In this document: positions 14,181 to 24,700 of the stretch, piece after piece
Position numbering within the stretch: the stretch's first letter is position 1
How the letters are laid out: each line of letters starts with the position of its first letter
Virus record (IMG/VR): IMGVR_UViG_3300025065_000015
Location: 1-41,576 of that record
Source of the DNA: a virus
DNA: 41,576 nucleotides
Strand: one strand, 5' to 3'
Notes under the pieces: model-generated
What the model was told of the DNA's origin: nothing
The model's input: only the letters and a program-made list of their open reading frames with translations
The model's database searches: none
Program-made: the position numbers and the translations under genes

Positions 14181-15359
14181 ATGGAACTTTCATTGCTTAA
14201 TCGAGGTTTAAGTGTTTGGAATACTGGTGTGCCAGCCTCTATTCCAGTGTATATTGGGTCTGCCCAATTGGAATGGTCAAATGATGATGCCAACGCTAAT
14301 GCGTTATTTATTACCACACCAGAGGGTAGTGGTACAGTTGCTACTTGTTTTGTGTTTGGTGATGCGAGCATTAGGTCGCAGGATTTAGGCTGGTTCAACG
14401 GAGTAACTGAACCAAGGGTTGTTGTTGTTGATGACGACATGGACTCATGGATGGGTATAGGTCACAGTGCTGATGACACTGCTGCTTTCATGACTGACAG
14501 TGGCAACGTATTTACTGTTGCTAACGGTGGGCTAGCTGTTACTTTTGGGGGTGCTATTTACTCCGCTTCTGCAAATGCCTTTACACTTGCTGCCACTAAC
14601 GCTGCTGCGCTTAGGTTCAATGATGATTGTGTGCTTGCAATGGGCGGATCATTTACAAATGATCCTCGAATAACCTTTGAAACCGCAGATGCTAATGCTC
14701 ATGTCTTGATGATCTGTCTAGGCGTAGCACAAGCTACCACTGTACCCGTTGCAGTATTCGGTGACAACAGTATCTTTAACACAGACCTTGGATTCTTTGA
14801 CGGTGTCACAGAGCCGAGGATAGCCATTGTAGATGCTGACGATGATAGCTGGTGTGGTATAGGGCACTCGGCAGATGATGTTGCTGCCTTTATGACTGAC
14901 AGTGGTAATGTGTTTACTGTTGGTAATGGTGGACTTGATGTTACTTTTGGTGGTCACATCAACTTCGGTGCATCCTCACTAGACCTCTGTGCTTACGATG
15001 CTAATGCTGCCTTCTTTGAGATTAAAGCAAGAGATACAGACGTAGGGCTAGTAGCTGTAGCTTCTGTAAGAGGTGCTGCTGACCCTTACTTTGGGGTAGG
15101 TGGTTCAAATGCGTTTAAGTTCTACTACTCAGGATATGCTACATTTGGTGGTGCTACTTTCTGGACTTCATCGGTAGACTCAGCAGCAGTAGCAGATGAA
15201 GTGTCCTTTGGCAGGTACGAGATAGGTGCTGGCAATACAGTGATAGCACTCAGCCAAGAAACTGCCGTAGCTGCTGAAGCAGACGAAACTAAATTCAGTA
15301 ACAAGTTACAAGTACGAATCAACGGTGCAACTTATTATATTATGCTCTGTACTACGTGA
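14181..15359 (+). CDS. Repeat-containing fibre-like protein, 392 aa
   Basis: Gly/Ala/Asp-rich beta-type chain with an internal duplication. The sequence from Val-Phe-Gly-Asp-Ala-Ser near residue 54 to Val-Thr-Phe-Gly-Gly recurs, about 140 residues later, from Val-Phe-Gly-Asp-Asn-Ser, including an identical Ile-Gly-His-Ser-Ala-Asp-Asp and Phe-Met-Thr-Asp-Ser-Gly-Asn-Val-Phe-Thr-Val. This is typical of elongated trimeric fibres. No peptidase tail is seen. Location between terminase and portal is unusual for a fibre. The next small gene starts inside its stop (GTGA). Confidence 0.65.
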   Translation: MELSLLNRGLSVWNTGVPASIPVYIGSAQLEWSNDDANANALFITTPEGSGTVATCFVFGDASIRSQDLGWFNGVTEPRVVVVDDDMDSWMGIGHSADDTAAFMTDSGNVFTVANGGLAVTFGGAIYSASANAFTLAATNAAALRFNDDCVLAMGGSFTNDPRITFETADANAHVLMICLGVAQATTVPVAVFGDNSIFNTDLGFFDGVTEPRIAIVDADDDSWCGIGHSADDVAAFMTDSGNVFTVGNGGLDVTFGGHINFGASSLDLCAYDANAAFFEIKARDTDVGLVAVASVRGAADPYFGVGGSNAFKFYYSGYATFGGATFWTSSVDSAAVADEVSFGRYEIGAGNTVIALSQETAVAAEADETKFSNKLQVRINGATYYIMLCTT

Positions 15360-15559
15360 ACGGAAACCACAAAGATATTAGGATACAAGGCAGTATATGG
15401 GGTGATGAGTTAAAAATAGAACTGGATAAATGTGCTTTTCGGCTGCATAAAGGAGTGGACTATATTACACGCAGAATCATAGCTAAATGTTGCGAAACGT
15501 CGGCACTTGTTAATATATGTCGACGTTTTGGCACAAAGGGGAGCTATGGCAAGCAGTAA
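15356..15559 (+). CDS. Small hypothetical protein with patchwork 3' end, 67 aa
   Basis: GTG overlaps the fibre-like gene's stop. The first 50 residues look like a normal soluble protein with three Cys. The last codons run into a 39-bp sequence copied from, or to, the start of the phosphoesterase gene (37931-37969), read here in another frame. The natural C-terminus may therefore have been lost. An inverted repeat (AACGTC ... GACGTT) lies in 15496-15527. Confidence 0.4.
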   Translation: MNGNHKDIRIQGSIWGDELKIELDKCAFRLHKGVDYITRRIIAKCCETSALVNICRRFGTKGSYGKQ

Positions 15560-15576
15560 AACAAAAAACCTATTAA
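15538..15576 (+). repeat. 39-bp exact copy of the phosphoesterase start region
   Basis: Identical to 37931-37969, including the ribosome site and first nine codons of the phosphoesterase gene. Confidence 0.95.
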
Positions 15577-15581
15577 GTTGA
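15546..15581 (+). pseudogene. Truncated copy of the phosphoesterase start
   Basis: ATG followed by Ala-Ser-Ser-Lys-Thr-Lys-Asn-Leu-Leu-Ser and a stop. The first ten residues equal those of the 334-residue phosphoesterase at 37939. The rest of that gene is absent, so this is a fragment left by recombination. Confidence 0.75.
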
Positions 15582-15620
15582 AGAACCCGTTGAGGAATAA
15601 AATAAAAAAGGGGGGACAAC

Positions 15621-16067
15621 ATGAAACTCACAATCGCGGAAAGATCCTACACTCTGGGTATGTTATTGCCGAAGGAAGGTGATTTCACAACATTAAAACA
15701 AGTGCGTGAGTTACGCGAAGAGTTGTCTATCGGTGAAAAAGAGGGAGAGGAAATCGGTCTTACCCAACACTATGAATGTACTACTGAAGGGTGTATCGTT
15801 AATGGCTGGTTCGCCGGCCCTAGACCAAAGTGTTCATTGTGTGTTAAGTTCCTGTCGCCAACTGGCGGTGTACAATGGGACGAAGAAAAAGAGCCAAACA
15901 AAGATATACAGATACCGTCCGTGCTGTTGGTGGAGATAGAAGCAAAATTGCAGAAGATGAACGATGACAAGAAGTTGATCGCCCAGCTCATGTCTCTGTA
16001 TGAAAAGTTCTGTGTGAAAGATACCCCGAAAGAAGAAGTAACCCAATCCCAGTTGGATCCGCATTAA
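15621..16067 (+). CDS. Phage structural-region protein with inserted zinc knuckle, 148 aa
   Basis: ATG after AAAAGGGGGGACAAC. It begins 'Leu-Thr-Ile-Ala-Glu-Arg ... Leu-Leu-Pro-Lys-Glu-Gly-Asp-Phe-Thr-Thr-Leu-Lys-Gln-Val-Arg-Glu-Leu' and ends with 'Lys-Leu-Ile-Ala-Gln-Leu-Met-Ser-Leu-Tyr-Glu-Lys-Phe', a pattern I recall from short proteins in phage head or packaging regions with no assigned role. Between these lie Cys-x4-Cys and Cys-x2-Cys, probably a zinc-bound insert. The segment encoding Gln-Leu-Met-Ser-Leu is close in DNA to 2818-2843 in the annealing-protein gene. Confidence 0.65.
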   Translation: MKLTIAERSYTLGMLLPKEGDFTTLKQVRELREELSIGEKEGEEIGLTQHYECTTEGCIVNGWFAGPRPKCSLCVKFLSPTGGVQWDEEKEPNKDIQIPSVLLVEIEAKLQKMNDDKKLIAQLMSLYEKFCVKDTPKEEVTQSQLDPH

Positions 16068-16306
16068 TGACACCCGAACAAGCAATCAAGAACATTGAAC
16101 TACATCGGTTGAGTGCCGTGTGGAATGAGACTGGTGCTAACCATGATTTGCTACTCGAATCAGTACGTTTACTTCAGGAGAAAATACCCTACTGGCAGAA
16201 GATCGAACAACATTGTCAGGAGCAAGAATTGATCGAATTGATTTTTGAAAAGGATATTGCCAATGGAAGAAAGGGACCCGCAAACGGCCAAGCCGACAGC
16301 GAGTGA
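16067..16306 (+). CDS. Hypothetical helical protein, 79 aa
   Basis: The ATG shares a base with the preceding TAA. The product is a probable helical hairpin rich in Glu/Gln/Leu, with a Ser/Gly-rich tail. It overlaps the portal gene by 44 bases in another frame, so one of the two boundaries may differ. Unknown function, possibly portal-associated. Confidence 0.5.
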   Translation: MTPEQAIKNIELHRLSAVWNETGANHDLLLESVRLLQEKIPYWQKIEQHCQEQELIELIFEKDIANGRKGPANGQADSE

Positions 16307-17957
16307 TATTAACACCCGATACGAAGAGTCCAGAGATAACAGAAAGACTTTGATTGATCGTAATGATGAGGACATGCGTCTGATCACTGATAACTTCGTG
16401 TTGATGTTCCCCGATACAACGGAGAAAGTACCTGAAATCCATAACGTCACATCCAATCAAGCATTGATCGATTACATATCTTACCTCGGCAACCTCAATA
16501 CCCTCAAGCGTCAAATTGATATCAATTCACGCGACAACATGACCGATACACAGCGTAGCTACATAGTTAGATTTTTAGAAGATGTCTTTGTTGGTGTTGA
16601 TGATCATTTAGTCTCAGAATATGATTATGACTGGCCTGATTTCGTCAATCAAATTCTGTGCCTGCGCGGTGATATAGGTGCAATTTGTATACCGAGAGAG
16701 GACGAGGAAGGCGAGTTTATTCCCGATATCAGACCGGTTGACACCCGTTACGTTGAATGCCAGAAGAAACGAAACGATTATTTGTGGTGGACCTACGAGA
16801 TGATGAGGGATTACGACCTCGTGATCGATGAATACCCTGACCTGAAAGACAAGGTCCGCAAACCAGTCGGTAAAAGAGGCAGTATAAATGATAAGTTACA
16901 GGTAAGAATGGACTGGACACCTGACTGGCATACAGTAGTTGTCGAGGACAAGATAGCATTACAAGAGGTAAATCCATACGGATTTGTAGGTGCTTGTGAT
17001 CAATCATCTGGCCTTGGGCTGAATATCATACATAATGAAGCGGTTAAACACAAAAGAGAATCAATCTTCTGGATGAACCGGAAGCTCTATAAGATTGAGT
17101 CAGAATACTTGACGGTACTACGGAACCAGACGCTTGACCAGTTCCGAAGTGGTACGCTTGGGATTTCATCCGATCCCAATGTAATGGGTCCGGACATTGA
17201 ACAAGGCGAACATGTATTCGGCATGAGGCAGCATAAGCCATTGCCCGGGAAAACAAATATCATACGAACACCCGTCGAACCAATGAGTAATGCCAGTATA
17301 GTACACCGGGATCTGCTGTTATCCAAACTCTCTCGCGGGGGTACGAACGATCTTGATTTAGGCAATGCCAGTAACCACGAGTACACACGTTTTCAGATTA
17401 CGGACCAAACCGAGAAAAAGATGAAAACGCTCCGGTTACTCTTGAAAGCCAAGTCTCTTTTCATGAGGAAGGTATGCCGAACCCTGGTGAGACAACTTGA
17501 CGCCCTGGCATTCAATGATGAGCTTTGGGTAGGTGAGTATGGGGCTGAGAACAAATACAGTTTGAAGAAGGTTACGAGTGGGAAATTCAGCATCAGGGTC
17601 AATTACTCCGCGAATGATCCGGTTATGAATCTGGTCAACCTTGAGACCGCTAAGGTACAGAAGGGACTAGGTTTCAGTGATGACTTCACTGGCCGAGAGA
17701 CCATGGGGGTCGAGGACTGGGATAAGGAAGTTCGGCAAAGGAATCTTGAAGCACTTGAAAAGGGTGATCCGATAATTGCCTTGTTCAATGTGGTACTGGA
17801 TTTGATTGAGGATGAGCGAGACGAAGAGGCGAAGATAGAAGAAGCTCGGTTGCTCCCGATGATAAAGCAGTTAGCTATGAGTGGCCAAATGAATCCAAAT
17901 CTGATGGGAGCCATGCAACAGCAAGGCAGACCACAGGGACAGCCGCAGGAGGGGTGA
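16263..17957 (+). CDS. Portal protein, 564 aa
   Basis: Dodecameric head-tail connector through which DNA enters and leaves the capsid. The pattern fits: an N-terminal stretch with many Asp/Arg, a central 'Asp-Ile-Arg-Pro-Val-Asp-Thr-Arg-Tyr-Val' strand block, a 'Lys-Leu-Ser-Arg-Gly-Gly' turn, a long helical stem around 'Glu-Lys-Lys-Met-Lys-Thr-Leu-Arg-Leu-Leu-Leu-Lys', and a Gln/Gly/Pro-rich flexible end. Its position after terminase and before scaffold and capsid genes supports the call. ATG 16263 is preferred over the upstream TTG 16245. Sequence similarity to named portals cannot be tested here. Confidence 0.75.
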   Translation: MEERDPQTAKPTASDINTRYEESRDNRKTLIDRNDEDMRLITDNFVLMFPDTTEKVPEIHNVTSNQALIDYISYLGNLNTLKRQIDINSRDNMTDTQRSYIVRFLEDVFVGVDDHLVSEYDYDWPDFVNQILCLRGDIGAICIPREDEEGEFIPDIRPVDTRYVECQKKRNDYLWWTYEMMRDYDLVIDEYPDLKDKVRKPVGKRGSINDKLQVRMDWTPDWHTVVVEDKIALQEVNPYGFVGACDQSSGLGLNIIHNEAVKHKRESIFWMNRKLYKIESEYLTVLRNQTLDQFRSGTLGISSDPNVMGPDIEQGEHVFGMRQHKPLPGKTNIIRTPVEPMSNASIVHRDLLLSKLSRGGTNDLDLGNASNHEYTRFQITDQTEKKMKTLRLLLKAKSLFMRKVCRTLVRQLDALAFNDELWVGEYGAENKYSLKKVTSGKFSIRVNYSANDPVMNLVNLETAKVQKGLGFSDDFTGRETMGVEDWDKEVRQRNLEALEKGDPIIALFNVVLDLIEDERDEEAKIEEARLLPMIKQLAMSGQMNPNLMGAMQQQGRPQGQPQEG

Positions 17958-18247
17958 TGATAGTAACAATATATTTCGCAAACGGAGAGAGTAAAGCATA
18001 TCCAGATGTAATAAGTGTTGAAGATGAACACAACCTAGTCACCGTCAATGAAATAAAACAATTACACCTTGAATTCCCCAATTATAAACGTGCTGTGTTC
18101 AATCAGGATAAGATCCAAGGGTATGAAGTGGAAAAGACACCTGAAGACCTTGAGCGAGAGAAACGGGAATTTGAAGCTATACTGAAGAATGCCCCAATCC
18201 ATTGGAGTAGAGATGACCGAAAAACTAACCAAAGCCAAATTTCTTGA
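17957..18247 (+). CDS. Hypothetical protein, 96 aa
   Basis: The start shares its base with the portal stop and follows AGGAGGGG. A beta-rich N-terminus (Val-Thr-Ile-Tyr-Phe-Ala-Asn-Gly-Glu-Ser) leads to a charged helical C-terminus. A GTG three bases earlier is an alternative start. No family recognised. Confidence 0.6.
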   Translation: MIVTIYFANGESKAYPDVISVEDEHNLVTVNEIKQLHLEFPNYKRAVFNQDKIQGYEVEKTPEDLEREKREFEAILKNAPIHWSRDDRKTNQSQIS

Positions 18248-18356
18248 ACACGTAGAAGAGGCCATGAAACCCCCTGACATGATGGGAGCGAAAGAGAAAC
18301 TATTGCAAGCGGCTCAGAAGATGCCGAGGAAGAAAGTTGAAGAAGAAACTGCGTGA
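18213..18356 (+). CDS. Small helical protein, 47 aa
   Basis: ATG 18213 with GGAGTAG upstream, inside the end of the preceding gene. Highly charged, with two short helices and Met-Lys-Pro-Pro-Asp-Met-Met in the turn. It may assist portal or head assembly given its place. Unknown. Confidence 0.5.
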   Translation: MTEKLTKAKFLEHVEEAMKPPDMMGAKEKLLQAAQKMPRKKVEEETA

Positions 18357-18441
18357 CACAGGCGAAAAGATAGATGTAATCTTCTGGATACTCTTTCTTG
18401 TTTCTATCTTTGGTATATGGGTTTGGAAGAGGTATTTTTGA
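18337..18441 (+). CDS. Tiny single-pass membrane peptide, 34 aa
   Basis: TTG start with GAGGA upstream. A basic N-terminus (Leu-Lys-Lys-Lys-Leu-Arg) leads to the hydrophobic span Ile-Phe-Trp-Ile-Leu-Phe-Leu-Val-Ser-Ile-Phe-Gly-Ile-Trp and a basic end. The overlap with the previous gene suggests coupling. A membrane peptide in the head-gene region is unusual. Confidence 0.45.
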   Translation: MKKKLRDTGEKIDVIFWILFLVSIFGIWVWKRYF

Positions 18442-18523
18442 AACATGATTTACGTTGTATGATTCTCTGCATAGTAGTGTGTAATTGTACGTGTGCCTTG
18501 GCTCACTGGTTGGGGGTTTGGTA

Positions 18524-18784
18524 GTGGACCTTGCCCCTGTAGTAGTTTACTGGACTGACTCCCGTTCTGATGACGGATGCCCTTCATGGAAGCATTTTAA
18601 TGATGTGAAGTCGTTGAAACCATGTACGGTTATTACTCGTGGGTGGTTGATAGACCAAGACGAGGATTGTATACGCGTGTGTAGGGATTGGATTGAAGGG
18701 GAGATGCATGGGAGTGATTTTATAGCAATATCATTGAAAGATATTATACGAGTTGAGAAACGACATCAAACAACAAGGATGTAA
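18524..18784 (+). CDS. Small phage protein with 'Val-Val-Tyr-Trp-Thr-Asp-Ser' start, 86 aa
   Basis: GTG 18524 has GGGGGT upstream; the longer frame from TTG 18485 adds residues without a ribosome site. The core 'Val-Val-Val-Tyr-Trp-Thr-Asp-Ser ... Trp-Leu-Ile-Asp-Gln-Asp-Glu-Asp-Cys-Ile' and 'Ile-Ala-Ile-Ser-Leu-Lys-Asp-Ile-Ile-Arg-Val' suggests a small beta-barrel, a pattern I associate with hypothetical phage proteins. Ends directly at the start of the giant gene. Confidence 0.6.
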   Translation: MDLAPVVVYWTDSRSDDGCPSWKHFNDVKSLKPCTVITRGWLIDQDEDCIRVCRDWIEGEMHGSDFIAISLKDIIRVEKRHQTTRM

Positions 18785-21700
18785 ATGGTAACACGAAATA
18801 GACCTTTAGACCCCAAGATATCTGAACAGCTTTCTGCGCTATTCGGGGGTCAAAATTATGGACCTGGTGATGTCCGCAGACCTAGAACGGAACCGCCTCC
18901 TGACATATCGGTTCTTGACGAGATGGTAGATGCGTTTGGGAGTGGGACTGAGATAGATAAGTTCCTTGAAGAGTTCATACCTGCGTTTAAGGAACAAGCG
19001 GGTAGATTACCTCAGTTTGGTGAGGTCTTCACGTCTCAACAGATGATAGACTTGGGGTTTGATACCCCTCTAAACGACATCTCGTATGAGTTTGAGAGAC
19101 GGGCAGACAAAGAGAGTGGGGCCGGGATTCTTCAGGTACTCCCTACAGGTGAGAGGATAAGCGACAGGGGTTTTGTGTGGCCTACTGATGGAAGCCCCCC
19201 TCTTACAATAGACCAGTGGCTTGATGATGACAAACCACCTCAGTCTACATTGGCTGCCCGAGAGTATTATAAACTAACCGACCCCTTCTATCGTGAGTAT
19301 GCCGAAAAACAGGGATGGGACTTGATGGGGATTGATGATTCTGTTTATTGGGAACTCGCAGAAGCAACCGAGGAAGACCGAACTAATGCCGTTGATATAC
19401 CCCCCTCTTCCCCTGCACCCTTCGGCTCAGGCTTCGTGATGGTTCCTTGGTTCGTGTCTAAAGATCAGGAACAGGCGTGGGTGGACTTACCCCAAAAGGT
19501 TAGACAAAATATCTACGCTCAGGCCGTTATGCTCACTGCTCAACAGCAAGCGGCTGCTTTTAGAGTAAGACAGGAACAATTTGCTGTTGACTACCACCGA
19601 GTTGCCACTGAGCAAGCCTTTCAAGAGGGTGTCTTTGATGAGATTATAAACGTACAGAGAGGGATACTTTCGATGTTCCCTGATGCGACTTCGAGTGATA
19701 TACAGTACCCTGATGCGTTTCTGACTAAGAAGATTAACGAAAACACTGAAGAGTTCTTGAGTCTTATTCAAGAAAGAGGGAATACCCCCGAGACTGTTGC
19801 TGTTTTAAGAATGCTCGGAATGTCGGATGAGGAAATGTCCAAGATCATACCGGTGGTCCCTTACGCTCTACCTGGACAATACCCATCTGAAGGTGAAATA
19901 TTCACCAAGCTTGGTAAAGACATATTCAAAAGTGGCAGAGAACGACTAAAGGAACTACCTGATGGCGACTGGTGGTATGAAGATGGTAAGCTCCATCTAC
20001 GAGAGGGAGTTAAATGGGAGGGTATAGAAGAGTACCCACAATATATAGAACCAGACTTGAGAGAATTGATAGACGAAATAGGTATGCACGAAAGTTACCC
20101 AAATTCCAAAGCTGAGTATAAATCGGAATTATTGGTGGCTCTTGGGAAAGCATTAGAGGACATTAACGACCCTGCGTTATGGAGAATATTCGACGAGATG
20201 GACTACACACCGTCGATGAGTTCAATCTTAGTTGAGTATTTCAATTTAACTGACCCGTTTTCTCATGTGATGTTGACGGGGGGGTCTGACCATCAACGTG
20301 ATTTATTGAAGGATGTGCTTAAAGATATAAAGAGTAGGCGTGTTGACTTAAAGTCTGACATAGAAGGGTTTGGCACCAAAAAAAGCCAGAAAGGTAAAGA
20401 GGAACAGGAAACTAATAAAGCTGAATACAAAGAACTCGGCGAGATGCTGGAATTGGTAGGAGCGGCCCTTGATGAAAAGAGTTGGCTTGAGAGGCAGGTA
20501 GATCCATTAATGGAGGACTTTGCAAAAGGTATCTCTTACGTGGGAGGCCTGATAAATCCGTTTATAGACAAGACGGCTGAAGGAATAGCTTATAGAGGTG
20601 AGATAGCAGAGCAATATGATAATCTTCCCTTGTGGCTGCAGTTAGTTGGTGATGCACCTGTGTTGTTGTTTGCTCCTTCTGGTGTGGCTGCGAAAGCGTA
20701 TTTTACAACATTGAGGGCAACGACTCAAAGGGTGTTAGTTCGTGAGGTTGCCGGTGCTGCTGAAACCGCGTTGACTCCCTTAGCTGCTGCTGAGGCTGCG
20801 GTTGCTACGGGAGCCAAGGCTACATTATCTACTGCTATTAAGACAGCTAAATTCCCAATAGAGAAAGGTTTTCAAGTCGCCTTAGACCGAGGGTTGGATA
20901 AGTGGTTAGCAATCCAAGGTGTGAGGGGCGACCAAGCGAACAAACTTGTGGCGCGATTCCTTGAAGTAAATGACAGGAAGTTTTTCAAGATCGCAAAAGA
21001 AAACTTGGAAAAGCGACGTGCTGAGAGAATAGGTAAAAAAGGCAAAGAGGTTAATCTACAAGAGGTAGCTGATGATACCATACAGCAAATAGAGCCACTA
21101 CTGTTAGAGGCAGGTAGGGATACTCGGGTTATTACTGGGGAGGTTAACCCGACTGTAGCGGTTGGTGAAACTGTTGTCGAACCTCCTACGTTGGCCTCAT
21201 TCCCCAAGAGGTACTTAAAGGTCGAACCCACTGGTATCCCTACCAAGGCACTTACAGAAGGTGCTACAAAAACTGCACTAAAAGAAATAGGGCTTACTGA
21301 TGCTACTATATCAAAGTTAAGCGTTGAAGAAGCCAACGAAATACTGATACAAGCTGGCAAGATGACCCCTGAAGAGGCGCAGGGGATACTTGCGAAGCCA
21401 CAGGGTAAGCAACCGTGGGAGATGACGAGAGAGGAATATAAGGGATACTTTACAGAAAACAAAGATACCATAAAGGCAAAGAAGGGATTTGTTGAGGGTG
21501 ATACTTACGTTAATGCTCCGGGGGAAAAGATAAAAATTGGTGATGGTATTGAGATGTCATTTGCTGGTAGGCCGAGTAATATGCCCCGGCCTTGGAAATT
21601 AGTAGATGCAGAAAACTATTATTCAACCGTTGATTATGGTAATCATGTCAGATTAACAGTAGAAGCAAAGAATGGGGAACGAATGGTCTTTGATAATGCA

Positions 21701-24700
21701 GAGGTATATTCTCCGCATCCTATAGAATTTGAAGCTCCCACTCTCCCCAAAGCCCCGAAACTACAGGAGGCCAGAAATGCCGCAGAACTGGAAAAACGTC
21801 TTGTGGAACCTGTGGAACCAGCGGAAGTCACGCAACCCGAGACAGCAAGGCTCCGCACAGAACACCAAGACCGCATCACAGAAATAGACAACATCCTCGC
21901 AACCCCCGGCAAAGTACCCTCAGAGTATGGGACTCGTGCCGAATATCATCTTTTACTTGAGCAAGAGGTAGGATGGAACAGGGCGCGTATTACCCAAGCC
22001 AACATCATTGAAAACAGTGATAACTTAGATGATATAATCCAAATTGTTCGTGATGAAATACAAAAAGCAGAATACGAACTTGAAAGACGACCTTCCGCAG
22101 TAGGGAAGGCGATAGAAGCACGGATCAAGAAAAAGGGTGGTAGTGCTGTAAGTCCTAAGATCGGTAACCAGTACCCCGACATGTCAACTAAATCACTTGA
22201 GGAATATCGCGGTGAAATGGCTGACTTCCTCAAGCAGATTGAAGTTCAACCAAAACCCAAAGAACCCCCCAAACCTGTTACAGAGGGTCGTGTTTCAATG
22301 GGTGATTGGGACGACCCGATTGTTAAACTGAAGGAAGAGTTTGAGGAAAGACTTGCAAACATTCTCTTGAAACAACTTTCAAAAGACATGGAAATCAAAG
22401 AGAAAACCGCGCTCATACAGGAAATGAAGGATACTCTAGTACAATACACAAAGCGGAACCTTCCCCCTCAGTTAAGGCATAGACTACTTACCAAGATAGC
22501 CAGAGTGAAAACAGAGCGTCAACTTGAGAAAGCTATGGACCTTGTTGACAAGTACGCTCAAAGACCGAAGGTGATTGAGGAAGCTAAGACGATGGCTAGT
22601 GAAGCCAAGACGCTTGCGGGTGCAGACCAAAGCCCCTTCACTGAGTTACCTTCTGCGCCAAAGACAGAAGTTGCTGCAAATAAGGCCATTGAGAACTTTA
22701 ACAAAAAGGTAGTTCCTGAGAGTCCGTTGGATGTAGGGTCGGTTGGTTATCTTGAAACAGGTAATATCAATAGTTATGTGGACGCTATGCCGGAACACGC
22801 AGCCCTTAAATGGGAAGCGTTACATAAAGAAATTCAGAGGGCCAGTGCTGAGATTGATGCTCTTATTGAGAGTGCTACACACAAGGTTGACAGAGACAAA
22901 CTCACTAGAATTAAAACTAATATGCAGGGCGGGAAAGAACTGACCTTGCACGATATTGCTCAACTGGGTATCGCTTCGATGCAAAAGCCTGACGGGAAAC
23001 TAGCTGCTGCAATTAGGAAGAGTGGGTTTTATGTAACAAAGAAGTTTGCCGAATATCCAAACTTTGAGGATGTCAAGTACATCTCGGGGTATTTCATGGA
23101 CACTTCCAGAATGGTACAGTCTATTGACGGCGGGTTCAATGGTGGTGCTTTACAGAGAAATGTGTTGTGGCCTACCCACAGCGCATACAAAGCTTCACAA
23201 ACCTACCAGGATACCAATAAACATATATTCCAAGATTTGATGAAGAAATACAAGATGGTCGGGTCTAGTCAAAATGCTAAATTAAGGAAGACTATCTTCC
23301 ATCTTTTACAGAACCCCGAAAATGAGAAGGTGATATTAAAGGGATTCACGGATGAAGAACGGGCAAGGGCAAGGGCGTTTACCAAAGAGGTTCGTAAATT
23401 GTACGATGAAAGGCTCAATGACCAGAACTTAGTGAGGGCCAAAGATGGAAGGGAACCGATTGGTAAAATAGAGAACTATGCCCAATGGACGGCTGATAGA
23501 GGGTTGTGGGCTAAGTTGATGGGTAAGAACGTAGCCCCTGACGAGATGTTCAAGGAAACCATTATGCCCGATTTCATCAAACCCAACGCTACGTTCAACC
23601 CAAGAGCGCAAGCCAGAACTCACGGATTGGAACCTTATCTGAAGGAAGACGATATAAAGAGTCTATACTGTGACTATGTGGGTACGGCATCTAAGGACAT
23701 ATTTTATACAGGTATTATCCAGAACGCCAAAGTTCACGCCGCATGGTTGAAAGCATCTGGTTATGATAGTTCATCCGCGCTTGTCCAAGATTGGATAGCA
23801 GAGGTATATGCTGGTAAAACACCAGCAATCACAGCCGCCGCCGAGAAGATAATCCCCAAGTCTGTATTAATGGCAGGATACATGATGAGGCGCAACCTGA
23901 CACGCTCCGTATTCCCCTTGAATTTCAAGTGGAACACACTTATACAGACATCTTCAAGCGCCTTGACTATTATGAGGACCGGGATACGCAACACCGTTAT
24001 GGGCCTTGAGTGGTTCACTAATAGTAAGGTAAGAGAGGGAATACGGGCAAACGCATACAGCCATATCATAAAATCGAAACGGTCTGGTAGTGTGGTTTAT
24101 CAGGATATCGGCACACAGGTAGAGAAGAATCTGGCGCTAGAAGGAAGGTTGATAGACAAGGTGGAGCATTACGCCAATTTCCTTACAAATGTCGTAGAAA
24201 ACAATTTGACGGGGTTGTCTATTGAGGCTGCATACAAAGATGGCTTGAAACGTGGTTATGAAGAGGGTAGTAGAGAGTTGTGGGAGTTTGCTTCTGAAGG
24301 TGGGGCTAAGACTCAGAGTATGTATAACTTCCAAGACCAAGCTGGCGTACTAAGAAACAAGGTTGTTGGCGTAGTGGTCCCGTTCCAGTCATTTGCCTTT
24401 GAGGTTTTCAACACTTCGAGAGAACTGGGGCTTATTTACATCCCGATACCCCATGTAAAAGAGGGGAAACCGGGAATACACCTAGTGAAACCACGAGCCG
24501 GTGCGTGGCAATCAATAGGCGCTAATACAGTTGATGGGAAAACCCTTATATCGAAACGGCTAAAGATGCTTGCCGAGTGGGTTGCTGCTATGATGGTTAT
24601 TAACGCTGTTGCAGACCACTACATTAACCGCAGACCGTGGCAACCATCGTCCTTCATCCCGTTCTATGCCCTTGTAACGCATGGTTTTAACGCTGGTAGT

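Noticed and set aside
20872-21471. 199-codon minus-strand frame inside the giant gene
   Set aside because: Opposes a continuous 9-kb coding frame, has Ser/Leu-rich antisense composition and no start signals.
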